A DNA stretch of 64,000 bases, taken from an uncultured Ramlibacter sp. Its GTDB lineage: Bacteria > Pseudomonadota > Gammaproteobacteria > Burkholderiales > Burkholderiaceae_C. Both the position numbers and the translations under genes were made by a program. The notes beneath the pieces are model-generated. The model did no database searches. It was not told the DNA's origin and saw nothing but the letters and a program-made list of their open reading frames with translations. Below, piece by piece: positions 10,246-17,886 of the stretch; the stretch's first letter is position 1; every line of letters starts with the position of its first letter. The stretch lies in NCBI RefSeq assembly GCF_936925435.1, contig NZ_CAKZHQ010000003.1, positions 62,001 to 126,000 on the forward strand. The letters are read 5' to 3'.

Positions 10246-11271
10246 ATGCATCTCCTGCCCCGCGCCGCCCTCGCCCTGCTTGCCAGCAGCCTCTCCCTGG
10301 GCCTCGCGGCCCAGACCAAATGGGATCTCGCCACCGCCTACCCGCCCACCAACTTCCACACCGAAAACATCAGCCAGTTCGCCGCCGATGTCGAGAAAGC
10401 CACGGCCGGCCAGCTGAAGATCCAGGTCCACCCCAACGCCTCGCTGTTCAAGGCGCCGGAGATCAAGCGCGCGGTGCAGGGCGGGCAGGCGCAAGCGGGC
10501 GAGGTGCTGCTGGCCAACTACGAGAACGAAAGCCCGCTGTTCGGCGTCGACGGCGTGCCCTTCCTGGCCACCAGCTACAAGAACGCGCGCAGCCTGTACG
10601 AGGCGCAAAAGCCGGTGCTCGGGCGCTACCTGGACAAGCAGGGCATGCTGCTGCTGTTCAGCGTGCCCTGGCCGGCCCAGGGCCTGTTCAGCAAGAAGCC
10701 AGTGGACGCGATGGCCGACATGCGCCGCATCAAGTGGCGCGCCTACTCCCCCGCCACCGCCCGGATGGGCGAGCTGATGGGTGCGCAGGCCGTCACCGTG
10801 CAGGCTGCGGAATTGAGCCAGGCCATGGCCACCGGCGTGGTCGAGGCCTTCATGACCTCCAGCACCACCGGTGTGGACAGCCGCATCTACGAGCACATCC
10901 AGAATTTCTACGACGTCCAGGCCTGGCTGCCCAAGAACGCCGTGCTGGTCAACGCCAGGGCTTTCCAGGCCCTGGACAAGGGGCAGCAGGAGGCCGTGCT
11001 CAAGGCCGCGGCCGCCGCCGAGGAGCGCGGCTGGCGCCTCAGCCAGGAAAAGAACGAGGCCGCCAAGCAGGCGCTGACCGGCAAAGGCATGAAGGTTGCT
11101 CAGCCCTCGGGCAAGCTTGTGTCGGACATGAAACAGCTCGGATGGACCATGCTGGAAGACTGGCGGAAAAAGGCCGGCGCTGAAGGAGAATCCATCGTGT
11201 CCGCCTACCTGAAGACACCGGCCTTCGCCCCCGTCATCGCCGCACCCGCGGCCAAAGAAACCAGAAAATGA
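10246..11271 (+). CDS. TRAP transporter solute-binding protein (DctP family)
   Basis: 341-residue periplasmic binding protein for a TRAP transporter. A signal peptide (residues 1-24, ending LGLAAQ) precedes a DctP-type domain that includes the conserved KWRAYSPATAR segment near residue 165. The ATG at 10246 is preferred over a TTG 15 bases upstream because GAAAGG lies at normal distance before it. The stop overlaps the small-permease start (ATGA), so it is the first gene of a three-gene operon. It is a clear paralogue of the orphan binding protein at 26860. The ligand is probably an organic or amino acid, perhaps 5-oxoproline given the divergent oxoprolinase. Confidence 0.93.
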   Translation: MHLLPRAALALLASSLSLGLAAQTKWDLATAYPPTNFHTENISQFAADVEKATAGQLKIQVHPNASLFKAPEIKRAVQGGQAQAGEVLLANYENESPLFGVDGVPFLATSYKNARSLYEAQKPVLGRYLDKQGMLLLFSVPWPAQGLFSKKPVDAMADMRRIKWRAYSPATARMGELMGAQAVTVQAAELSQAMATGVVEAFMTSSTTGVDSRIYEHIQNFYDVQAWLPKNAVLVNARAFQALDKGQQEAVLKAAAAAEERGWRLSQEKNEAAKQALTGKGMKVAQPSGKLVSDMKQLGWTMLEDWRKKAGAEGESIVSAYLKTPAFAPVIAAPAAKETRK

Positions 11272-11801
11272 GAAAACTTCTCGACCGCCTCTACCTGGGG
11301 GCGGCTGCCCTCGCCGCCTGCTGCGTGCTCCTCATCTGCGTTCTCATGATCGGCCAGAGCATCCTGCGCGAGATGGGCGTGCGCACCGGCGCCACCAACG
11401 ACGTCGTCGCCTGGCTGTGCGCCGCATCCTCCTTCCTGGCCATGGCCCACGCCTTCAAGCACGGCGACTTCGTGCGTGTGACCCTGCTGCTGGAAAAGCT
11501 GGCGCCGCCCAGGCGCCGCGCTTTCGAGATCGCTTCGCTGGCCATCGCCTGCCTGGCCATCGGCTACCTGGCCTTCTGGGCCACGAAGTTCGCCTGGGAG
11601 AGCTACGTCTTCAACGACATGGCCAACGGCCTGCTGGCCCTGCCGCTGTGGATCCCGCAGACCAGCTTCGTCGCCGGCGCCTGGCTGTTCTTCATCGCGG
11701 TGCTCGACGAGATGGTGCTGGTGCTGCGCGGGGCGCGGCCGACCTATGTCACCGCCGTCGAAGAGCGACATGCGCATGGCGACTTCTCGTCCGACATCTG
11801 A
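11268..11801 (+). CDS. TRAP transporter small permease (DctQ family)
   Basis: 177-residue integral membrane protein with four predicted helices (about residues 10-32, 45-63, 85-105 and 128-150), the layout of DctQ-type small TRAP subunits that pair with the large permease. The DFVRVTLLLEKL loop after helix 2 is typical of the family. The start overlaps the binding-protein stop, and the large subunit begins 45 bases downstream, so all three subunits are made together. The C-terminus (RHAHGDFSSDI) is a short cytoplasmic or periplasmic tail. Confidence 0.92.
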   Translation: MRKLLDRLYLGAAALAACCVLLICVLMIGQSILREMGVRTGATNDVVAWLCAASSFLAMAHAFKHGDFVRVTLLLEKLAPPRRRAFEIASLAIACLAIGYLAFWATKFAWESYVFNDMANGLLALPLWIPQTSFVAGAWLFFIAVLDEMVLVLRGARPTYVTAVEERHAHGDFSSDI

Positions 11802-11846
11802 CCCCCTGCCACCAGAACAACAACACACAAGAAAAGAAAGCGCACC

Positions 11847-13157
11847 ATGGAAACATTGGGCATCGGGCTGTTCCTGCTCGTCATCATGCTGTTCCTGCTG
11901 ACCGGCGGAGTCTGGATCGCCATGACCCTGGCCATCTGCGGCTGGGTCGGCCAGGCCTTCTTCACCACCACCCAGCCGGGCAAGAACCTGTTCTCGGCCT
12001 TCTGGGAAAGCAACGCCTCCTGGGAGCTGGCGGCCCTGCCGCTGTTCATCTGGATGGGCGAGATCCTGTTTCGCACCCGGCTGTCCGAGGAGATGTTCGA
12101 GGGCCTCTCGCCCTGGCTCAACCGCATCCCCGGCCGGCTGATGCACACCACCATCCTGGGCTGCGGCATCTTCGGCTCGGTCAGCGGCTCCTCGGCCGCC
12201 ACCTGCGCCACCATTTCCAAGGTGGCCCTGCCCGAGCTCAAGCGGCGCGGCTACGACGAGAACCTGGCGCTGGGCGCGCTGGCCACCGGCGGCACCCTGG
12301 GCATCCTGATCCCGCCGTCCATCACCATGGTGGTCTACGCGGTGGCGGCCGATGCGTCCATCATCCGCATCTTCCTGGCCGGCTTTCTGCCCGGCTTCCT
12401 GCTGATGGCCATCTTCATGGGCTACATCGCCTGGTGGTCCATCCGCAACCCGTCCAAGGTGCCGCCGCCGGACGCGCCCTCGACCTTCATGGAGAAAGTC
12501 AAAAAAAGCGGCAGCCTCATCCCCTGCGGCGCGCTGATCGTCTTCATCGTCTGGGTGCTCGTGACCGGGTACGCCACCGCCACCGAATGCGCAGCCTACG
12601 GCGTGGCAGGCTCGCTGGCCATCGCCGCGTACGGCCGCTCGCTGACCTGGAAGAACTTCTGCGAAGGCCTGATGGGCGCCACCCGCACCAGCTGCATGAT
12701 CATGTTCATCCTGGCCGGCGCGGCCTTCCTGACCAAGACCATGGCCTTCACCGGCGTGCCGCGCGAACTGGCCGAATGGGTCAACGCCATGCAGCTGTCG
12801 CCCTACGCGTTGATCACAGCCCTGGTGGTGGTCTACCTGGTGCTGGGCACGGCACTGGACGGCATCAGCATGATCGTGCTGACCTCGGCCGTGGTCCTGC
12901 CCATGATCCAGAAGGCCGGCTTCGACCTGATCTGGTTCGGCATCTTCATCGTGCTGCTGGTGGAAATCGCCGAGGTGACGCCGCCGGTGGGCTTCAACCT
13001 CTTCGTGCTGCAGAACATGACGGGCAAGGACAGCAACACCGTGGCCCGCGCCGCCCTGCCTTTCTTCGGCTGCCTGGTGCTGTGCATCGCCCTGGTCACC
13101 GTGTTCCCGCAGATCGTCACCTGGCTGCCCGACGTGGTGATGGGCGTGCAGAAGTAG
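11847..13157 (+). CDS. TRAP transporter large permease (DctM family)
   Basis: 436-residue polytopic membrane protein, the ion-coupled transport subunit of the TRAP system. Family landmarks are FGSVSGSSAATCATI near residue 110, GGTLGILIPPSI near 150, and the pseudo-symmetric second half ending AEVTPPVGFNLFVLQ near 380, which contributes to the sodium and substrate sites. It completes the DctP-DctQ-DctM operon. With the divergent MarR-type gene and oxoprolinase it forms a plausible uptake-and-degradation locus. Confidence 0.94.
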   Translation: METLGIGLFLLVIMLFLLTGGVWIAMTLAICGWVGQAFFTTTQPGKNLFSAFWESNASWELAALPLFIWMGEILFRTRLSEEMFEGLSPWLNRIPGRLMHTTILGCGIFGSVSGSSAATCATISKVALPELKRRGYDENLALGALATGGTLGILIPPSITMVVYAVAADASIIRIFLAGFLPGFLLMAIFMGYIAWWSIRNPSKVPPPDAPSTFMEKVKKSGSLIPCGALIVFIVWVLVTGYATATECAAYGVAGSLAIAAYGRSLTWKNFCEGLMGATRTSCMIMFILAGAAFLTKTMAFTGVPRELAEWVNAMQLSPYALITALVVVYLVLGTALDGISMIVLTSAVVLPMIQKAGFDLIWFGIFIVLLVEIAEVTPPVGFNLFVLQNMTGKDSNTVARAALPFFGCLVLCIALVTVFPQIVTWLPDVVMGVQK

Positions 13158-13182
13158 CCGTGGGCCGCAAGGCCCCGGGCCG

Positions 13183-13875
13183 TCAGCCGAGCAGGTCGGC
13201 GTAGACCTTGCAGTCGGCGGCGTAGCACCCGCAGGCGGCCGCCTCCAGGCCCGGCCGGTCGAGCACCTGCAGCTCGCCGCGGCGGTACGCGATCAGCCCG
13301 CTGCGTTGCAGCACGGTGGCCGCATTGGTGATGCCCACCCGGCGCACGCCCAGCATGTAGGCCAGGAATTCATGCGTGATGTGAAAGCGTGGCGAATGCG
13401 CCCGGTCCTGGCTCATGAGCAGCCAGCGCGCCAGCCGCGGGACGATCAGGTGGAAGCGCAGGCAGACTGCCGAGGCCGCGTGCTGCCCCATGAGCACATA
13501 GAGATAGCGGTCCACGTTGCGCTTGAGCGCGGGGCTGCGCCCGAGTTCCACGGCAAAGGCAGCGGCGTCCATGCGCCAGGCCGACCCAGCCCCCTGCACC
13601 AGGGCGCGCAGCGGCACGGTCTTGACGCCCAGGGCCAGGGACGCGCCGAGCATGCCCTCGAAGCCGATCATCCCGACCTCGATGCCGGGGCTGTCGCCGG
13701 TGACGGCGACCAGCGAAATGAAGCCGTCGAGCGGGAAGTAGACATGGCGCATGCGCTCGCCCGGGTTGCACAGCACCTCGGACAGCGTCAGCTCCACCTG
13801 CTCGCACAGCGCGAGCAGGCTGGCCCGCGCCCGGGCCGGCAGCGCGTCGATCAACTGGTTCTGGAAAGCGGTCAA
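13183..13875 (-). CDS. Crp/Fnr family transcriptional regulator (TTG start)
   Basis: About 230 residues: an N-terminal cyclic-nucleotide-binding-like beta barrel (EVLCNPGERMRHVYFPLDGFISL region) and a C-terminal Crp-type helix-turn-helix (FLAYMLGVRRVGITNAATVL near residue 175). No ATG fits. I chose TTG at 13875 because AAAGG precedes it and the protein then matches its paralogue next door. It lacks FNR-type N-terminal cysteines. It lies 77 bases downstream of the second Crp/Fnr gene and may be co-transcribed with it. Target and effector are unknown. The start is the weakest part of this call. Confidence 0.78.
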   Translation of the reverse strand: MTAFQNQLIDALPARARASLLALCEQVELTLSEVLCNPGERMRHVYFPLDGFISLVAVTGDSPGIEVGMIGFEGMLGASLALGVKTVPLRALVQGAGSAWRMDAAAFAVELGRSPALKRNVDRYLYVLMGQHAASAVCLRFHLIVPRLARWLLMSQDRAHSPRFHITHEFLAYMLGVRRVGITNAATVLQRSGLIAYRRGELQVLDRPGLEAAACGCYAADCKVYADLLG

Positions 13876-13952
13876 ACGACCTTTGGTGCGGCTGCCGATG
13901 CAGGCCCGTCGAAGCGACAGGGCCAGCGCATGCGCGAGTGGCGAGTATGCGC

Positions 13953-14669
13953 TCAGCCGGCGATGGCCGGCAGCAAGCGCTCGTATTCCTTCTTCACCAC
14001 CGCATAGCATTCGCAGGTGCGCCGCTCCAGGCCATCGCGGTCCAGCACGGTGATGCGGCCACGCGAATAGCGGATCAGGCCGCTGGCCTGCAGCTTGAGC
14101 GCGCTTTCGGTCACGCCCTCGCGCCGCACGCCCAGCATGTTGGCGATCAGTTCCTGCGTCATCACCAGCACGTTGCCGGGCAGGCGGTCCAGGCTCAGGA
14201 GCAGCCAGCGGCACAGCTGCTGGTCCAGCGAATGGTGCCGGTTGCACACCGCCGTCTGCGCCATCTGCGTGATCAGAGCCTGCGTGTAGCGCAGCAACAG
14301 GTGCAGAACCGGCCCGCCACGGTTGAATTCGGTCTTCATGGCCTGGGCTTCCAGCCGGTAGCCCTTGCCGGCGCTTTGCACCACCGCGCGGCTGGGCGTG
14401 GATTCGCCGCCCATGAACAGCGAGATGCCCACCAGGCCCTCCTTGCCGACGACGGCGATCTCGGCGGAGGCGCCGTTCTCCATCACGTACAGCAGCGAGA
14501 CGATGGAATCCACCGGGAAATAGACGTGGCTGAGGGTCAGGCCCGACTCGTACAGCACCTGGCCCAGCGGCATGTCGACCAGCTCCAGCAGTGGCGACCA
14601 GCGGTTCCACTCGCCGTCGGGAAGCGCGGCGAGCAGTCTGTTGAGGCGGGGATCCGGGGAATCGGGCAT
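13953..14669 (-). CDS. Crp/Fnr family transcriptional regulator next to the stressosome operon
   Basis: 238 residues with a Crp-like sensory barrel (LGQVLYESGLTLSHVYFPVD near residue 30) and a C-terminal helix-turn-helix (IANMLGVRREGVTESALKL near 175). It is paralogous to the gene just downstream; both share the HVYFP and LGVRR signatures. The ATG at 14669 gives the family's normal length. The upstream region holds a TATACT -10 and a palindrome centred exactly at -41.5 relative to it, matching one upstream of the rsbR-like gene. This protein is therefore a candidate regulator of itself and of the stressosome operon. Confidence 0.88.
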   Translation of the reverse strand: MPDSPDPRLNRLLAALPDGEWNRWSPLLELVDMPLGQVLYESGLTLSHVYFPVDSIVSLLYVMENGASAEIAVVGKEGLVGISLFMGGESTPSRAVVQSAGKGYRLEAQAMKTEFNRGGPVLHLLLRYTQALITQMAQTAVCNRHHSLDQQLCRWLLLSLDRLPGNVLVMTQELIANMLGVRREGVTESALKLQASGLIRYSRGRITVLDRDGLERRTCECYAVVKKEYERLLPAIAG

Positions 14670-14680
14670 GAAAGCTGGCC

Positions 14681-14725
14681 AGTATAGGCAGTCACACCGG
14701 CCGCGTATGTCCTGTATCGCACATA
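14681..14725 (-). promoter_or_regulatory. Promoter of the Crp/Fnr gene with class-II-type palindrome
   Basis: Minus-strand TATACT occupies 14686-14681. An upstream imperfect palindrome TATGTCCTGTATCGCACATA spans 14706-14725, centred at 14715.5. Counting the first -10 base as -12, the centre is -41.5, the class II position of CRP/FNR activators, and the palindrome covers the -35 region. Its right half CGCACATA is identical to that of the site at 18840. Confidence 0.65.
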
Positions 14726-14748
14726 AGGCCGCGGCGCTCCGGCGCGTC

Positions 14749-16116
14749 TCAGGCCACGCCCAGCCCCGGCCGGCCGTCCACTGCCTGCAGGTTCGGCGCA
14801 AGCGCCGGCTGCGGGGCTTGCAGGCCCTCGCGGACCTCGATGGCGTGCCGCGCGGCGGGCGCGCTGGCCAGCGGCAAGGTCACGGTGAAGCGGCTGCCCT
14901 GCCCCAGTCCCGCGCTGGATGCCGTGACCGTGCCACCGTGGTCCTCGGTCAGGCGCTGCACCAGGGTCAGCCCCACGCCCAGTCCGCCCGCATGGCCGGC
15001 GCTCGCGGCCTCGGCCTGCACGAACAGCCCGAACACCGTGGGCAGCACATCCGCCGCGATGCCGATGCCATCGTCGATGATGTCCACCACCGCATTGCTG
15101 CTTTCGCGCCGCACACCCACCGTGATGTTGCCGCCCTCGGGCGTGTAGCGCGCGGCGTTGTGGATCAGGTTGGACAGCACCTGCATCAGACGCGCGGCAT
15201 CGCCGCGGATCCACAGCGCGTCGGTGTGCAGCTGAACGCTCACCGCATGGCGGCGTGCTTCGGTCGCCGCGCCCGTCATTTCCACCGCCTGGCTGACCAG
15301 CAGATTGACTTCCAGCGGCTGCCGCTCCAGCGCCACCTTGCCGTGCGTCACGCGGGACACGTCCATCAGGTCGTCCACCAGCCGGGCCAGCTGCGACACC
15401 TGCCTTTCCATCACCTCGCAGCGCTGCGCCAGTTCGGCAGTGGTCACCTCCTTCTTGCGCGTCAGGATGGACAGCGTCATCTTCAGCGTGCCCAGCGGGT
15501 TGCGCAACTCGTGCGCCAGCGTGCCCAGAAACTGGTTCTTGCGCTCATCGGCCTGCTGCAGTTCGAGTTGCCGCAGGCGCAGTTCGTCCAGCGCGAACAG
15601 CATGTCGCGGTTCTGCTGCTCCAGTTCCTCCATCGGCGTCTGCGTCCTGCGCGCGCCCAGTTGCCCGACCAGGGCGGCCATGGCGGCGGCGGTCAGCAGC
15701 GGCGCGCCGCGCGGCAGGGCCATGACGATGGTCACCATGGTGCCGCCACCAGCCGGGCATTCGACGCGCAACTCGTCCACCAGGCGGCGGCTGCCGGCGA
15801 TGCCCAGAGGCACGCGGCCGTTGCGGTCGGCCGTCCCGGCCAGCACCGACGGAAGGTTCGCGATCCCGGGCCCCTTGTCGGTGACCTGCACGATGATCTG
15901 CTGCAGGCCGTGGCGGCCGGCCGCGTCGAACTGGAAGCTGGCGCTGCCCTCGGTCGCGTACTGCACCGTGTTGCGCGCGATCTCCGAGACCGCCGTCGTC
16001 AGGCGGGTGCGCTGGGTCTTGTCCAGGCCGAACAGCTCGCCGATCTGGCGGGTGCGGTCGCGCAGCAGCACCAGGGTGGCCGCCGACACCCGCGTCGTGA
16101 GCACCTGCTGCATCAT
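14749..16116 (-). CDS. Hybrid RsbT-like ATPase / sensor histidine kinase
   Basis: 455 residues with two GHKL ATPase modules. Residues 1 to about 135 form an RsbT/RsbW-like anti-sigma ATPase (SEIARNTVQYA, then DKGPGIAN). A coiled linker (about 150-195) leads to a HisKA domain with the phospho-acceptor H202 in FLGTLAHELRNPLG, then a HATPase_c domain (NLIHNAARYTPEGG, DDGIGIAADVL, LGVGLTLVQRL). No transmembrane helix is evident, so it is cytosolic. It overlaps the upstream gene by ATGA and is last in the stressosome operon. No partner response regulator lies in the window. It may connect stressosome status to phosphorelay output. Confidence 0.88.
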   Translation of the reverse strand: MMQQVLTTRVSAATLVLLRDRTRQIGELFGLDKTQRTRLTTAVSEIARNTVQYATEGSASFQFDAAGRHGLQQIIVQVTDKGPGIANLPSVLAGTADRNGRVPLGIAGSRRLVDELRVECPAGGGTMVTIVMALPRGAPLLTAAAMAALVGQLGARRTQTPMEELEQQNRDMLFALDELRLRQLELQQADERKNQFLGTLAHELRNPLGTLKMTLSILTRKKEVTTAELAQRCEVMERQVSQLARLVDDLMDVSRVTHGKVALERQPLEVNLLVSQAVEMTGAATEARRHAVSVQLHTDALWIRGDAARLMQVLSNLIHNAARYTPEGGNITVGVRRESSNAVVDIIDDGIGIAADVLPTVFGLFVQAEAASAGHAGGLGVGLTLVQRLTEDHGGTVTASSAGLGQGSRFTVTLPLASAPAARHAIEVREGLQAPQPALAPNLQAVDGRPGLGVA

Positions 16117-17129
16117 CGCGTGCCCTTGGCCACCAGCACGGTGGCGTCGTCGGCGTCGCGTGCGAAGTCACGGTGCATCACCGACGCCACCAGGCTGGCA
16201 TGGTGCTGCAGCAGGCCGGGGTAGCGCGCCAGGCTGCGCCGGTTGCTCAGGCCGTCGCTGCTGAGGATGACCACCGAGCCGCCCGTCCAGCGCAGCTCCT
16301 GGGTGCGGAAAGCGCGCGCGTTGTAGCCCACCACGCCTTCCACCGACAGCAGGTGCTGCGCGTCGTCGCCGGCATACACCGCACCGGCGATGTTGCCGAT
16401 GCCGCAGAAGCTGAGGCTGCCGGCCATGGCGTCGATGGCGACCACGGCCATCACCGCGCCGCGCGTGGGCTGCAGCCGCTCGTGCGCACGCGCCAGGATG
16501 GCTGCCGGCGTGTCGCCGTCAGCGGCGTCGCGCACGGTTTCCACCGCTTCAGCCGCCGCGCGCGCGGCCAGCGGGCCGTGGCCCAGGCCGTCAACCACGC
16601 ACAGCCGCTGCACGCGGCCTGCCTGGGTGAAGACCCAGGCATCGCCGCACTCGGTTTCTCCCGCCTTGGGCGTGGTGCGCACGCCGACCGACAGGGTGCC
16701 GGCCAGCACCGGCGGCGGCGGCGGCGCGCCGGCCGTGCGCGGCAGGATGCGCGACAGGAAGGCCGAGCCCTGGGCCGGCTGGGTGTAGACATCGAACACG
16801 TCGGAGGCGCGCATGATCACGCCCAGGCCGATGCCCAGGCTGCCGCCGGTGGAGTGGCCGTCGCGCGCCGAGGCCTGGAAGTTGGCGAAGCCCGGCCCCT
16901 TGTCCATGGCGACGATCTGCACGCCGCGCAGGCCACGTTCGGCCTGCAGGCTCAGGTTGATCACGCCGTGCTTGCCGTACTTGACCAGGTTGGTCGAGGC
17001 CTCGGTCGCCACCAGCGCCGCCCGGCCCTGGTCGGCCTCCGACAGGCCCTGCGCCGCCGCCATCTCGGCCACCAGGCGGCGCACCTCGCCGACCTGGCTT
17101 TTCTCGTGGACTTCTAGCGTCTTTTCCAT
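16113..17129 (-). CDS. RsbT-like ATPase fused to SpoIIE/RsbX-like PP2C phosphatase
   Basis: 338 residues. The N-terminal ~130 form a Bergerat-fold switch-kinase ATPase (ATEASTNLVKYGKHG, MDKGPGFAN). After a proline-rich linker (APPPPPV near 135) comes a PP2C-type phosphatase with metal-binding aspartates in ECGDAWVF, VVDGLGHGPLA and SSDGLSNR. RsbX phosphatases reset phosphorylated RsbR and RsbS, so this protein could both sense and reset the complex. The start overlaps the RsbT-like gene (stop at 17114). It is fourth in the operon. Confidence 0.9.
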   Translation of the reverse strand: MEKTLEVHEKSQVGEVRRLVAEMAAAQGLSEADQGRAALVATEASTNLVKYGKHGVINLSLQAERGLRGVQIVAMDKGPGFANFQASARDGHSTGGSLGIGLGVIMRASDVFDVYTQPAQGSAFLSRILPRTAGAPPPPPVLAGTLSVGVRTTPKAGETECGDAWVFTQAGRVQRLCVVDGLGHGPLAARAAAEAVETVRDAADGDTPAAILARAHERLQPTRGAVMAVVAIDAMAGSLSFCGIGNIAGAVYAGDDAQHLLSVEGVVGYNARAFRTQELRWTGGSVVILSSDGLSNRRSLARYPGLLQHHASLVASVMHRDFARDADDATVLVAKGTR

Positions 17130-17455
17130 TGCGTCACCGTCACTGTGGTGCCCTGGCCGGGCAAGGATTCCAGGGCGAAGTCATGGACCAGCCGGCGCGC
17201 GCCGCCCAGGCCCAGGCCCATGCTCTTGGCGGTGCTGAAGCCGTCGACCATGGCGCGGTCGATGTCGGCGATGCCGGGCCCCTGGTCGCGGAACACCAGT
17301 TGCAGGCCGGCGCGGCCGTCGCGCAGCACTTCGGCGATGGCCATGGTGCCGCCCCGCCCGTGGACCAGGGCGTTGCGGCCCAGCTCGCTGGCGGCGGTGA
17401 CGAACTTGGTGCGCTCCACGGCGCCGAAGTCCAGCCGCGTCACCCAGGCCAGCAC
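17114..17455 (-). CDS. rsbT: RsbT-like serine/threonine switch kinase (anti-sigma ATPase)
   Basis: Small GHKL ATPase of the RsbT type, the kinase that phosphorylates RsbR and RsbS and is then released from the stressosome. Motifs are ASELGRNALVHG (N box), FRDQGPGIADID and MGLGLGGARRLVHDF. The only conventional start is GTG at 17455, giving 113 residues. In-frame sequence upstream to about 17515 still reads like the family's first strand and helix (ILEIRSQEQLQLARRAV), with no ATG, GTG or TTG in reach. The true start may be a non-standard codon such as CTG at 17500, coupled to the RsbS stop at 17512. Confidence 0.85.
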   Translation of the reverse strand: MLAWVTRLDFGAVERTKFVTAASELGRNALVHGRGGTMAIAEVLRDGRAGLQLVFRDQGPGIADIDRAMVDGFSTAKSMGLGLGGARRLVHDFALESLPGQGTTVTVTQWKRR

Positions 17456-17511
17456 GGCGCGCCGCGCCAGCTGCAGCTGCTCCTGGGAGCGGATCTCCAG
17501 GATGTCCGGCG

Positions 17512-17886
17512 CTAGGGGCGCGATGGCGGGACTCCCGCTGCTTCGCGCAGCAGCCGCATTCCCTTGTCGATGTTCAGCGCGGTGCGCACGCCCTTGAGCG
17601 ACATGCCCAGCTCCACCAGCGTGATCGCCACAGCCGGGCGCATGCCCACCAGCACCGTGGTCGCGTCCATGATGCGGGCCACGCCGGCGATGTGGGCCAG
17701 CGAGCGGCCGATGAAGGAGTCGACGATCTCCAACGCGGAGATGTCGATCAGCACGCCGCGAGCCCGCGTGCGCGAGAGCTTCTGCGTCAGGTCATCCTGC
17801 AGCGACAGCGCCAGCTGGTCGTGCAGTTCCACCTGAATGGTCACCAGCAGGAAATCCCCCATCTTCAGGATCGGGATCTGCTCCAT
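17512..17886 (-). CDS. rsbS: RsbS-like STAS stressosome scaffold
   Basis: 124-residue single STAS-domain protein. It opens MEQIPILKMGDFLLVTIQ and has the phosphorylation segment LEIVDSFIGRSLAH (near residues 52-65), whose Ser matches the RsbT target Ser59 of B. subtilis RsbS. It builds the stressosome core with RsbR and holds RsbT until phosphorylated. The ATG at 17886 overlaps the rsbR stop, which fixes the start and couples translation. Placement between rsbR and rsbT is the conserved RST order. Confidence 0.93.
   Translation of the reverse strand: MEQIPILKMGDFLLVTIQVELHDQLALSLQDDLTQKLSRTRARGVLIDISALEIVDSFIGRSLAHIAGVARIMDATTVLVGMRPAVAITLVELGMSLKGVRTALNIDKGMRLLREAAGVPPSRP

Noticed and set aside
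13183..13875. Possible pseudogene: Crp/Fnr gene without ATG
   Set aside because: The frame is intact across both domains, and a TTG with AAAGG upstream gives the right length, so I treat it as functional.
14706..14725. Canonical FNR or CRP box upstream of the Crp/Fnr gene
   Set aside because: The half-sites are TATGT/ACATA, not TTGAT/ATCAA or TGTGA/TCACA, so I report it only as a distinct palindrome.
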